Source: Legionella drozanskii LLAP-1 (GTDB lineage Bacteria > Pseudomonadota > Gammaproteobacteria > Legionellales > Legionellaceae). Taken from it: DNA of 64,000 nucleotides. The translations under genes and the position numbers were made by a program. The stretch covers positions 28,982 to 92,981 of the forward strand of contig NZ_LNXY01000004.1 of assembly GCF_001467585.1 (NCBI RefSeq), read 5' to 3'. This document shows positions 53,601 through 61,748 of the stretch, piece after piece (position 1 is the first letter of the stretch; each line of letters opens with the position of its first letter). The notes beneath the pieces were generated by a model. It saw only the letters and a list, made by a program, of their open reading frames with translations, ran no database searches and was not told the DNA's origin.

Positions 53601-55762
53601 TTTTGCAAGATAATTTGGCCAAATGCACCTCATTACAACATATTATTATGATAGGTGAAGTACTCCCTCCTGCAAATGTGAATCAATGGTTGCAAAGCGG
53701 TACAGCATGCAAATTGTATAATTTATATGGACCTACAGAAGTTACCGTTTATGCAACAGCCTATGAATGCAGCAATTCTGTACTCTTCTCCCAGGTACCT
53801 ATAGGCACACCTTGTGATAATGTCATTGCGCTAGTGCTTGATTCTTATGGAAATTTGGTACCCGAAGGGGTCGTAGGGGAATTATATTTATCCGGTACAG
53901 GGGTTGCCCGTGGGTACATCGGAGGTCAATTAAAAACCAATCCATTTGCTGATAATCCTTATCAATCGCGTTATCCACGCATCTATAAGACTGGTGATTT
54001 TGTTCGTTGGCGTGACCAAAACGCGCTTGAGTATTTAGGTCGTAAAGATAACCGAGTAAAATTGCATGGATTGTTAATTGAGCTTGGAGAAATTGAGCAA
54101 CTTGTACTAAAGGTATGTCCTGATGTGAAAAATGCTTGTGCACTTATCGTTCCATCTCAATCGGGTGGTTCTCTAGTGAAGCATATCGTTTTATGTGTGA
54201 TGCCGGTTGTTGATGATATTGATGTCCTTTTTAGCGATCTGCAACAACATCTTCCTAAATATATGTTGCCATGGAAAATAGTTACACTTGCTGATTTTCC
54301 ACGTAATACCAGTGGAAAAATTGATAGAAAAGAATTAATTGAGGTGGTTCAATCCTTCTGTGAGCAAGAGTCTGACGAACATATAGTTCCGATTAAACCC
54401 ATTGTCGCTTTGTCTTTTGTCGAGCAAGAGTGCATTAAAATATGGGAGCATTTATTGCGGAAAAAGAATATAAATTTAGAGGATAACTTTTTCCAGTTAG
54501 GTGGTGATTCATTATTGTTAGCTCAAATGACGTTGCTGGTTGAACAACAACTTACTGTCAAAATAAATTTTGCAAAATTTCTCGCTAACCCAACAATTGA
54601 TTCATTACTTAATGGAGTAATTAAACAACTTCCATCCTGGGATAAAGAGTTTGATCTTAATGAACTTATAGCTCCCTATGGGGAGCCCAAAAATAGCAAT
54701 GGGATCTTTTTGACGGGTGCTACTGGGCATTTGGGAATTCATCTGCTTAAAGCATTATTGGATCAGACTGATAAGCAAATCCATGTGTTGATAAGAGCTG
54801 CCACTGTTGAAAAAGCGCGTATTCGCTTAATTAATCGATTCAGCGATGTGTTTTCTTCAGTCTTAGACTGCTCACGTGTGCATCTATATTCTGGTGATCT
54901 TGCGCAACCTGATTTAGGCTTAGATGCCTCCGCTTTTTCGACGCTTTGCGATAGTATTTCAATTATTATTCATGCGGCTGCTGAGGTAAATCATGTGGTA
55001 GATTATGCCCGATTGAAAACTAATAATGTTTTAGTAAGTAACAACATGCTTCAGGTGGCGAATTTATCTAAAAGCGAACATTTGTTCTATATTTCAACAC
55101 AATTTTCTGAAATTAATAATTTGACCGAATGGTATTTGGACAATTCACTAATAACTCAATTTGTCTCTGGCTATGAGCAATCCAAATTTATGGCAGAATC
55201 TTTAATGCATAAAGCAACTGAACTAGGGTATCCAGTTACAACCTTGCGCTTGCCATTGATTTTAGATTCACAAGATCCCTTGTTGCTTCGTCAAAACCAT
55301 TTTGTTGCTTTTATTATGAAGTGTATGCGTATGGGTTATTATCCCGATTTACATCATACTTTCGATGTTCTCCCAACGGAACAGGTTGCAACATTTATTG
55401 CACAATCCTGTGATGTAATACCTGATCAGTCCAGTGTATATAATTGTCTAAATCATTCCATTTCGTTAACAGACCTATTTGATTACTTAAATGAACACTC
55501 GAACACAGTAACAGAAAAAAGGGACTATGAATTTTGGCGCACTTTACTTATTAGCACCACCAATAGCGAGGATCCATTCTATAAACTGTTGCCTCTCTAT
55601 ACGAGTATGTTTTCTTCACAAGAGATAAGTAATTCAAGGACAATTGAAAACAAATTATATTTGTCAAAAAATAATCAATCAGTTGGCGATGATGGTTATG
55701 CTAAACACACAAAGTACCTTGCAAAATTGCTTCATTCCTATTTCAGCATTTTAGAGCATTGA
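47642..55762 (+). CDS. AT-less hybrid PKS-NRPS: KS-DH-KR-ACP-C-A-PCP-thioester reductase
   Basis: A 2706-residue protein from a TTG nine or so bases after AGGGG. Ketosynthase: Cys169 (TACSSSL), His304 (ETHGTGT), His341 (NIAHCEAAAG). No acyltransferase follows; the dehydratase begins at about 460 with His479 (HVINNQQILPG) and Asp644 (FIDNCLQ). Ketoreductase: NADPH motif at Gly926 (GGLGGIG) and Tyr1068 (FSYALANLG). ACP Ser1205 (GLDSI). Condensation domain HHIVMDA at 1403. Adenylation code D-V-P-S-I-I-L-V-Y-K, with no close reference known to me. PCP Ser2290. Thioester reductase: TGATGHLG (Gly2359), YEQSK (Tyr2511, Lys2515). It should form an alpha,beta-unsaturated acyl group, add an amino acid and release an aldehyde or alcohol. 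It is the last gene of the operon. Confidence 0.92.
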   Translation: MNQNPFISIIGMACEFAGQADSLTHFYQVILDAADATTDIAPNRWQVDMQQVPDLIKHGGYLKRNPWTFDAQSFAISPKEAARMDPQHRILLEHTYHAFEDAQIDPKQVKGTRCGVFIGLGTQDYSRVMHTSGDFGGFHSKGSLGSMAAGRIAYHFDLIGPNFVVDTACSSSLVALHQAVQSLKNNECDIAVVGGTTLILTIDYNLDLTSAGLMAKDGRCKPFSQNADGFARGEGVGVIILQKHADALKDKRRIYANILGSAINSDGKTNGIIAPSKEAQKRVIKEALANAKVHPDQVNFIETHGTGTNLGDKIEFAALCDVYQDRKTPLYIGSVKGNIAHCEAAAGLASVIKTSLCIYHGIIPPHTAAHCVNPDLRHDLLQVEFPKQIIEKSTIIGGVSSFGMSGSNAHVVLGSEGQELAEWGVYKKVFARTELMPEYLKQFTPNASRQNTLELVPTCLELQINVDLTKAKDAYIAQHVINNQQILPGSYYVDTSIALMQKLSRDYLGNQQPLLIEIQRMLILRPVIFEDSSSEHLRVVISQKKANNYHVTYYRTAEPQVIVCELQVFIKASEQSKQSLPEHSAVEKKSVVGFYQRYADCGVTYGSLFKRLASYYPLDVHNIIAEIFPPDSEQCTISHAVFIDNCLQTIGLGLVNVGHAYVPTNIASLTLFQDESWNTVFQCHAQITTLAEEYLEANLTVYNSKNEVVMRAQGVVCQAVDVEQFKKQNIHYVDWQPVLPNPSALDYYEPCTVVFNDKKTQVAEFLACFSTPNESMKSLSFADFIAGAELTGTHLIYLADSETNSLFQSFNQLYSALCLHDEKHPGRLKKLTLVSCEHFLVLMRAVVLAFPTEFPNIDFRYLYYDTFTSDNVHYLFGEIATDSDKLVAPFWQVKSNELYRYQISPLLSLNTSPKVLKTDGYYLLIGGLGGIGKNLLKHMLANLGIKKVIVTYSKPESLAENLSFIEQLTTGYEANILCKQLDVTNSLQFELLCKTLPRPLYGIYHLAGINIDQSLGRITAESIATTRAVKVDSAWKLHEFSLQIPELEQFVLFSSLATLVPSPGQFSYALANLGLVDLADYRSSLNLPVTIIDWGPWANTGMMAKLSANAKSSVAVRDFKALEPELCCASLFACLNVAKQYHFAVFKLDRPQIAKVAVEDNPSITECNNEDYVQQLLVQLIAEETDHEICSINDGSDLTDLGLDSINTIRIRSELQTQLNISIPLSLLLTERTVGSLKQKLNRLWLDSQANEVSPVVEYTSKTEDLISETRFYPLSANQFSIWFEQQTAEHTTAYNCSIGWKITGKSIHLEQFQHTWRIMLQRHELLRALFTHQNNELGYKIIPMEEAVTYPMLIIEELSADAVVDDYLQTHLNRFIDLAKELATKVYLIEQGNEVYLMLSSHHIVMDAAAMFQLGDQLVRSLCVPGFVLPTLTEPASYHEFTDFQRQHTIPDALSFLLQQVLDDDNELRAFELPKNDSQQSIDLTRGGSIKLELDADELQTIMSLPASMRVHLCLSAWALLLAKYTDERNVLIGIAFNGRTQKKWTDIIGHFVNVLPLCIPVDQNKACLDFVTSVKNHLIELMEFQDLPLMKLMMQDRVKKVLQGRKLLQTYFNYFDASELEMDINNQELHIEPLMYPQQEAQFEVSLWVTQTIDSYSFDIKYQRDLFSDTILTNLMQHYKLILLQLGRALLNKESSHRLRDIKLVTGMDETGLLPVFVAEQPDKLVYDHFMDYVSLTPEAIAIEMQSQTISYKQLSSYVDQLAATLAEFPQHRDETVGILSPERANIEFIVTVLALWKQGYAFAPLNKHYPLERIKYTMETIACKKIININQECSAEILNYVNSMSHMLVLDLSLHNESLEIQLVNQPTAVLTSEYSLATTASDLAYVLFTSGSTGLPKGVLVEQGGLIDRLLWMKKYFNYSAQNKFLQSTMVTFDVSLPEYCLPLICGGTTVLFHQDDNPHAHAELCARHSVTMVSTVPSLFSILQDNLAKCTSLQHIIMIGEVLPPANVNQWLQSGTACKLYNLYGPTEVTVYATAYECSNSVLFSQVPIGTPCDNVIALVLDSYGNLVPEGVVGELYLSGTGVARGYIGGQLKTNPFADNPYQSRYPRIYKTGDFVRWRDQNALEYLGRKDNRVKLHGLLIELGEIEQLVLKVCPDVKNACALIVPSQSGGSLVKHIVLCVMPVVDDIDVLFSDLQQHLPKYMLPWKIVTLADFPRNTSGKIDRKELIEVVQSFCEQESDEHIVPIKPIVALSFVEQECIKIWEHLLRKKNINLEDNFFQLGGDSLLLAQMTLLVEQQLTVKINFAKFLANPTIDSLLNGVIKQLPSWDKEFDLNELIAPYGEPKNSNGIFLTGATGHLGIHLLKALLDQTDKQIHVLIRAATVEKARIRLINRFSDVFSSVLDCSRVHLYSGDLAQPDLGLDASAFSTLCDSISIIIHAAAEVNHVVDYARLKTNNVLVSNNMLQVANLSKSEHLFYISTQFSEINNLTEWYLDNSLITQFVSGYEQSKFMAESLMHKATELGYPVTTLRLPLILDSQDPLLLRQNHFVAFIMKCMRMGYYPDLHHTFDVLPTEQVATFIAQSCDVIPDQSSVYNCLNHSISLTDLFDYLNEHSNTVTEKRDYEFWRTLLISTTNSEDPFYKLLPLYTSMFSSQEISNSRTIENKLYLSKNNQSVGDDGYAKHTKYLAKLLHSYFSILEH

Positions 55763-55988
55763 TTGATACAAAGGTATGAGATAGGGTGGTCAGCTCGCAA
55801 CTCTACTAGAGATTTCAAGAGCAATTATATTAAAATTTATCGTAACTCCCAATGCCAAGACAGGTCTGACTTATCTTGGCCAGAAGGTCGTTATAAAGCT
55901 GCATAGGCCCGGGCTACCTAAGTTACACTCGATCATATAATGTAAATCTTATATACTCCTAAGTACTATCCTTTAATTAAAGTAATCT

Positions 55989-57230
55989 ATGTCTCAACAA
56001 CGTGTTGTAATAACTGGACTAGGAATGATAACCTCTTTAGGCTTGTCTGTTGAATCAACATGGAGTGCTATCCTTAGTAGTCAAAGCGGCGCTTCTTTGA
56101 TTACAACATTTGATACCAAAGATTTCCCATGTCGTTTTTCTGCATCAATTAAACAATTCAATCCAGAACAATTCAACATTACCTCCAAAGATACAAAAAA
56201 AATGGACCTCTTTATTCAATACGGATTAGCTGCAGCAACAGAAGCATTTAATGACTCTGGCTTGGACTGCAACACTATAAATTTGAATAGGGTTGGAGTG
56301 GCTGTAGGTTCTGGAATTGGCGGCATACTCACCATTGAAAAAGCCCATTCCGACTATTTAAATGGAGGGCCTCGAAAAATCTCTCCTTTTTTTATTCCTT
56401 CTACGATTATTAATATGGTAGCTGGTCATATTTCAATTCGCTATGGATTGAAAGGCCCCAACATGTCTGTGGTTTCAGCCTGTACAACCGGGACACATAA
56501 TATTGGCGAGGCAGCCCGTATGATTGCTCGTGGTGACGTAGATGTCATGTTTGCCGGAGGAAGTGAAATGGCAACCACACCGTTGGCTCTGGGTGGCTTT
56601 GCCGCTTGTCGTGCTTTATCGCGGCGCAATGACAACCCAACTGCTGCAAGTAGACCATGGGATAAAGATCGAGATGGTTTTATGTCAGGAGATGGTGCAG
56701 GAGTTTTGGTATTAGAATCTTACGAACATGCAAAACAACGGAATGCAAGAATCTACGGAGAACTCATAGGTTATGGTACAAGTGCTGATGCTTTTCATAT
56801 TACTTCACCATCACCTACTGGTGAGGGAGCTATGAATTCAATGAGCAATGCGATGAAAGATGGGAAAATTAATCCGTCAGAAATTGATTATATCAACGCC
56901 CACGCTACATCTACACCGGCAGGAGACGAATGTGAAGCTATGGCCATTACCCAAGTACTCGGTTCTTATTCAAAAACTGTTGCAGTGAGTTCTACAAAAT
57001 CTATGACTGGCCACTTACTTGGAGCATCAGGAGCCATAGAGGCTATCTTTTGTTTACTCTCATTACGCGATCAAGTCGCTCCTCCAACGATAAATTTAGA
57101 GAATCCAAGTGATAATTGCACTCTTGATTTTGTTCCACAAACTGCTCGCCAAATGAAGATTAGAGTTGCTTTATCTAATTCGTTTGGATTTGGCGGTACT
57201 AATGGGTCATTAATATTTACAAAAGTTTAA
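55989..57230 (+). CDS. fabF: 3-oxoacyl-ACP synthase II (FabF type)
   Basis: A 413-residue ketosynthase of the KAS II type. The triad is complete: Cys near residue 160 in [15 protein letters not shown], His in [14 protein letters not shown] near 302, and His in [13 protein letters not shown] near 340. FabF elongates acyl-ACP with malonyl-ACP. The length and motifs are those of a housekeeping-type FabF rather than a modular KS. It lies 226 bp after the NRPS/PKS operon on the same strand with its own leader, so it may either be an extra FabF supplying or tuning the acyl starter or an unrelated paralogue. The family is sure; the link to the cluster is inference. Confidence 0.88.
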   Translation: MSQQRVVITGLGMITSLGLSVESTWSAILSSQSGASLITTFDTKDFPCRFSASIKQFNPEQFNITSKDTKKMDLFIQYGLAAATEAFNDSGLDCNTINLNRVGVAVGSGIGGILTIEKAHSDYLNGGPRKISPFFIPSTIINMVAGHISIRYGLKGPNMSVVSACTTGTHNIGEAARMIARGDVDVMFAGGSEMATTPLALGGFAACRALSRRNDNPTAASRPWDKDRDGFMSGDGAGVLVLESYEHAKQRNARIYGELIGYGTSADAFHITSPSPTGEGAMNSMSNAMKDGKINPSEIDYINAHATSTPAGDECEAMAITQVLGSYSKTVAVSSTKSMTGHLLGASGAIEAIFCLLSLRDQVAPPTINLENPSDNCTLDFVPQTARQMKIRVALSNSFGFGGTNGSLIFTKV

Positions 57231-57244
57231 GATAGCGAGTTAGG

Positions 57245-57273
57245 TTGGGTTAGGCTTTTTAGCCCTAACCCAA
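57245..57273. terminator. Hairpin between convergent fabF and MFS genes
   Basis: TTGGGTTAGGCT pairs with AGCCCTAACCCAA around a TTTT loop with one bulged C. There is no T run on the fabF side, so termination may be weak or factor-assisted. It lies 15 bp after the fabF stop. Confidence 0.55.
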
Positions 57274-57332
57274 TACGTGATCGCGATTACTCCCTCGTTG
57301 CAAGCGTTCACACTGAACGGATACCTCTCGTT

Positions 57333-58616
57333 TTACTCTTCACAAAGACGAGTTTCAATAATTCCAATCGAATTACTGCCTCTAACGTATCTTATAGATA
57401 TAAAGAGCGTTGCTAGAAGTATGACTGTTGAAGACATAAGAGGCAGGAGTAGCGAATTTGGTTGAAGGAGTGCTGTTAATAATGGTGCGAAGCCCCATGC
57501 AAAAGAGTTGACCGAAGAAGATACTCCCATAATCCTTCCTTGAAATTCTACTTCCGTTTTATTGGAAAGAATACTTAGCAAGGCTACATAACTGCAAGGT
57601 ACAAAAATAGCCATAATTACAGCAACAGCCCAGAGAACGCTCACTTTAGTAAACATAATGAGTGCCAAAATGCACATAAATTGAGGAGCTACACTAATCA
57701 ATAGACATTTATTCAGGGAGAATTTTGATGTCAAAAAGGGAATCATGAACAAAAATGAACTTGCAAAGGTCACCGAAAAACAACACAGCAAGACAGAAAC
57801 CATGAGTTGGTCGTAACCAAATTGGAGCAAAGCAAACATGGACATGTAATTAAAGAAAATATAATACCCTATTAAAAATCCAGTTAGGATCCAAAGTGGC
57901 GTCATCGTGTTCTTATTTCTGAAGGCACTAAAGATACTTTGAAATGCGCTCAACATATTCAACTTCATGCCTTTATTTCCTGGGTAAGTTTCTTTGAAAT
58001 AGAATACAAGAAAAAACAAAGTTACTGCAGGCAATAAAGCAGCAAAATAAAATGGCGCAGACAGACCAAGAGTGACCCCAAATATGGGATAGGATAAAAC
58101 GCCGGTAATGATTGGGCCAACAATAAAGCCGATTGAGTTGGCTGCTGTGATGAGGCTAATATTTCTGGCTTTGGTCTGTTCGGTACTAAGGTCAATAATT
58201 GCGGCCTGTGAAACCGGTAAACTCGCTGCTGTGATACCTGAGATAATCCGGCCAAGAAAGATCAGGGCTACATTGTTCATCGTAACTCCCATCCCCATGA
58301 CTAATAAGCCAATAAAATTACCAGTAATACAGGTGATTAAAATTGATCTACGGCCGTGCTTGTCTGATAAGGCACCTAGAATGGGCGAACCTATAAACAT
58401 CATTATGGGGTAAATGGCTAAAACAAAACCATACATAAAATTGCGAAAATCTGCAGAAACTGCCGGATCGAATAAGTGTGTTGTGTTGTGAACAAAAAGG
58501 GGGGTGAGTACTGGATACACAAGCGCCATACCAGAGGCATCAACAAAGATGGTGAGGAATAGTGCGAGCAAAGAAACTTTATCTGCTTTAATTGATTGAA
58601 TACCTGTAGTGGTCAT
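57333..58616 (-). CDS. MFS drug-efflux-type transporter (TetA-like)
   Basis: The ATG at 58616 follows AAGGATT by six bases and gives 427 residues; an upstream start adds ten without a ribosome site. Twelve hydrophobic helices are visible. The MFS motif A between helices 2 and 3 reads GALSDKHGRRS, and the helix-5 region carries GFIVGPIITGVLSYPIFG, resembling the motif C of proton-driven antiporters. This is the DHA1/TetA kind of exporter. Its position just past the NRPS/PKS operon makes it a candidate exporter or self-resistance pump for the product, but it is convergent and separately transcribed, 41 bp downstream of the monooxygenase-esterase gene on the same strand. Confidence 0.85.
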   Translation of the reverse strand: MTTTGIQSIKADKVSLLALFLTIFVDASGMALVYPVLTPLFVHNTTHLFDPAVSADFRNFMYGFVLAIYPIMMFIGSPILGALSDKHGRRSILITCITGNFIGLLVMGMGVTMNNVALIFLGRIISGITAASLPVSQAAIIDLSTEQTKARNISLITAANSIGFIVGPIITGVLSYPIFGVTLGLSAPFYFAALLPAVTLFFLVFYFKETYPGNKGMKLNMLSAFQSIFSAFRNKNTMTPLWILTGFLIGYYIFFNYMSMFALLQFGYDQLMVSVLLCCFSVTFASSFLFMIPFLTSKFSLNKCLLISVAPQFMCILALIMFTKVSVLWAVAVIMAIFVPCSYVALLSILSNKTEVEFQGRIMGVSSSVNSFAWGFAPLLTALLQPNSLLLPLMSSTVILLATLFISIRYVRGSNSIGIIETRLCEE

Positions 58617-58656
58617 ATTTAATCCTTTTGTTATTTCAAAATGCATCTATATCCAT

Positions 58657-61335
58657 TTATTCAGTTAGAGTTTCCATATATTCTGCATACTGGTTGGAAG
58701 CCATATCTACCGCTTTTCCGCGAGAAGTATCCGAGGAATTAAAAAATTCAAGAAGGGCTGTTGCCATGTCGGACCGTGCTTCTGAACTTGAGGGCACAGA
58801 GTATACAGCCACTAGTGACCCATGGATTTGGCCAGGGTACATACGGTAGGTTACCCTCGTACCGGCGCTATGCAGTTTTTTAGCGTAGGCCTCACCTTCG
58901 TCTAGCAGAGGGTCAAATTCACTGGTCGCTATAAATGCGGGTGGTAAATTCGATAAGTTTTTAGCACGAATAGGGGATGCTTTGGGGTTCTCCCGATCCT
59001 CAGGTTTCGCGTACTGGTCCCAGAACCATTGAATTAGAGAACTAGTAAGCAGGTACTCTTCGCCGTGGTTCGTATAGGATGGTCGTGAAAAATCGCAATC
59101 AGTCATGGGATTAATCAATAACTGACCACATATAATCGGTCCACCTAGATCCCGTGCCATATGACAGACAACAGCGGCGATATTTGCCCCCGCACTCCAT
59201 CCAGCTACAACCAGCTTGTCTGGTATAGCATCTAGACGGGCTGAGTTCTTAGCTACCCATTGTACTGCAGAATAGCCATCGATTGAGGCAGTCGGGAAGG
59301 AATATTCAGGCGCAAGTCGATAGTCAACTGAGATGACCATTGAATTAGAACGTGTGCACAAGTCTCGGCAAATTGGGTCGTCGGAATCAAGATTACCAAG
59401 AGCCCATCCCCCACCATGGAAATATACAATGATTGGATGTGGTCCAGGAGTCATAGGGCGGTATAACCGATAACTTAAGTTGCCATCAGCCCTAGGGAAA
59501 ACATCATTTATAATTTCTATAGCCTTATAATTTGGAGGTGGTTCAACTGAAAATGAGGCATAAAGAGCTCTTATTTCTTCAAGTGGCAAAGTTTCTGGGC
59601 GTGGATTTTTATTGTCTTTGCTTGGTTGCAGTATTGAAGCAACATCTGGCTTCAAGGGGCGAATGATCCCATCATTGCAACGATCAATACCTGGTCCTTT
59701 AAAAGAAAAACCCAGATAATCACGATCCCTAACTTCATTACAGACGGCTCTATAACTGCCTAGACCACCTATATATGGCATGAATCCTCGTGGTTTTCCT
59801 GAGATGTTTGCACCTGTATACCAGGACTCTGCATCCGGGAAAAGCGTGAGATTCCCCCAGTCTTGCACATGTTGAGTCCAACTTGTTTCTGCAGTTTCAC
59901 TGGGCTCTATAATAGTTAGGCCTTGAGCAGACATGTATTGAATACAGTCAGAGATCCAATCAACATGTTGCTCGATTGACATTACCATATTTGTCGTAAC
60001 GGATGGGCTTCCTGGCCCTGTGACTGTAAAAAGATTTGGGAAGCCAGAGATCATTAAGCCAAGATACGACTGGGGACCTGTAGACCATTTATCGCGAAGT
60101 TGTACGGAATCTCGTCCGATAATATCAACATTAAGTAATGCTCCAGTGATTGCGTCGAATCCAACAGCATAAATCAGAACATCAAAATCAAATGATTCTT
60201 CAGCGGTATTGATGCCTGTTTTAGTTATAGAGGTAATCGGATTTTGTCTTAAGTCAACTAATCGAACATGTGGAAAATTATAGGTTTGATAGTAGTTAAT
60301 GTCGAAGCATAATCGTTTAGTAAAAACAGCATAATCTTTTGGGCAAAGCATTTCAGCTATCTTGGAATCGGTTACAGTACTTCGGATTTTGTTTCGAATA
60401 AACTCTGCTAAGGTCTCGTTTGCATCCCGATTTGTACCCAGATCATTAAAGACGGAGGCCGCTTCAGCGATGCCAGAATTTTCCCATAGGTGCTCATAGA
60501 GAACATTACGTTCCTTCTCAGAGGTTTGTAGAGCGCTTTTGTTATTGATAGCCACCGGAACGCCGATTCCAGACCATCTGGCAGCTTCGCGGTATTCTTT
60601 GCGCTGGCTTTCCAAAGTTTTAAGTTCTTCCGGTTGAATAGGACTATTATTAACGGGAAGTGAAAAGCATGGAGTTCTTTGAAAAACAGTCAATGAGGCA
60701 GCCTGTGCTGCAATTACTGGTATAATCTGGATTCCCGTTGAACCGGTACCGATTACAGCAACACGTTTTCCTTGGAAGGATACTTCTTCTTGTGGCCAAT
60801 TCGTTGTGCGGTAACTTTCTCCATTAAAGTTATTCGTACCAGGTATGTCAATTTCTTTTGGTATAGATAGACAGCCACTAGCCATTACAAAAAATCTACA
60901 TGTAATTTCTTTAGTACTATTCAGGGTGCTTTCAACGGATAAGTGCCAAAGTGATAAGTCTTCGTCCCATTTGGCACTAGCCACTCTGGTCGAGAGATTA
61001 ATGTCTGATCTCAATTTGTATTTATCGGCAACATATTGCAAGTAGTTGTAGATTTCAGCTTGCTTCGCGAATTTCTCAGTCCATTTCCACTCTGCTTCGA
61101 GTTCAGGATCGAAGCTATAAGAATAATCGGTGCTCGGAATGTCACAACGTGCTCCTGGGTACCGGTTTCGGTACCACGTACCACCAATATCATCTTCCAA
61201 TTCAAAGATTTTGGCTGAAAATCCTTTGGAACGAAGCAGATGCAGAAGGTAAAGTCCAGAGAATCCAGCACCAATTATCGCGACATCAAGTTGAGGATTT
61301 TTATCGCAGTTTATCTTACTAGGATTAGCGGACAT
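58657..61335 (-). CDS. Fused flavin monooxygenase (Baeyer-Villiger-like) and HSL-type esterase
   Basis: An 892-residue two-enzyme protein. Residues 1 to about 540 are a class B flavin monooxygenase: FAD motif IIGAGFSGLYLLH at 20-32, a fingerprint FNGESYRTTNW near 172, and NADPH motif VAVIGTGSTGIQII near 190. In the Baeyer-Villiger fingerprint FxGxxxHxxxW the His is Arg here. Residues about 590-880 are a hormone-sensitive-lipase-type esterase: oxyanion HGGGW, nucleophile GWSAG, acid in SEFDPLLDEGEAY and base in GQIHGS. A ketone could thus be turned into an ester and cleaved by the same chain, giving acid plus alcohol. Similar fusions are known in actinobacteria. Its base composition looks more GC-rich than its neighbours, which suggests transfer. 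Confidence 0.88.
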   Translation of the reverse strand: MSANPSKINCDKNPQLDVAIIGAGFSGLYLLHLLRSKGFSAKIFELEDDIGGTWYRNRYPGARCDIPSTDYSYSFDPELEAEWKWTEKFAKQAEIYNYLQYVADKYKLRSDINLSTRVASAKWDEDLSLWHLSVESTLNSTKEITCRFFVMASGCLSIPKEIDIPGTNNFNGESYRTTNWPQEEVSFQGKRVAVIGTGSTGIQIIPVIAAQAASLTVFQRTPCFSLPVNNSPIQPEELKTLESQRKEYREAARWSGIGVPVAINNKSALQTSEKERNVLYEHLWENSGIAEAASVFNDLGTNRDANETLAEFIRNKIRSTVTDSKIAEMLCPKDYAVFTKRLCFDINYYQTYNFPHVRLVDLRQNPITSITKTGINTAEESFDFDVLIYAVGFDAITGALLNVDIIGRDSVQLRDKWSTGPQSYLGLMISGFPNLFTVTGPGSPSVTTNMVMSIEQHVDWISDCIQYMSAQGLTIIEPSETAETSWTQHVQDWGNLTLFPDAESWYTGANISGKPRGFMPYIGGLGSYRAVCNEVRDRDYLGFSFKGPGIDRCNDGIIRPLKPDVASILQPSKDNKNPRPETLPLEEIRALYASFSVEPPPNYKAIEIINDVFPRADGNLSYRLYRPMTPGPHPIIVYFHGGGWALGNLDSDDPICRDLCTRSNSMVISVDYRLAPEYSFPTASIDGYSAVQWVAKNSARLDAIPDKLVVAGWSAGANIAAVVCHMARDLGGPIICGQLLINPMTDCDFSRPSYTNHGEEYLLTSSLIQWFWDQYAKPEDRENPKASPIRAKNLSNLPPAFIATSEFDPLLDEGEAYAKKLHSAGTRVTYRMYPGQIHGSLVAVYSVPSSSEARSDMATALLEFFNSSDTSRGKAVDMASNQYAEYMETLTE

Positions 61336-61748
61336 CTTACCTCCTAAAATCTGAAACTAAGTCATTAGAAACGGTAAATCGGTTCTATCCTATAATTATT
61401 TACTCTGTAAATTCCATGAGTCTAATTATCAATACTCGGGCCTTTGAGAGGTCCAGTGACGAAGGGTAGCTTAGGCTTTTCTTTAATGTCAAGTAGTTTT
61501 GGGTGACCCGCATCGATCGTATTTACTTTCTTTATTATAAATTGGATATCTTCTGGTATTTGACTGTTATTCAAAGGCCAAGGAATTCTTATCTTATAAA
61601 GTTCACCTGAGAATCTTAATTGAAATCATCATGACAACAACATTGAAGTGGGAATAAAGTTGTCACAAAACAGCTCCGACCTATCACTCTAGGCCCTTAA
61701 AGCGAGTTCTATACCTAATTCCCCCTGCTCCATTAATACCCATTCGCT
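61336..61748. other. Intergenic region with a possible gene remnant
   Basis: About 410 bp between the monooxygenase start and the amidohydrolase end. On the minus strand, 61422-61621 holds an open stretch without a start whose translation (SGELYKIRIPWPLNNSQIPE, then DAGHPKLLDIKEKPKLPFV) reads like a protein C-terminus. I do not recognise it. It may be the tail of a lost gene; otherwise nothing is seen. Confidence 0.3.
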
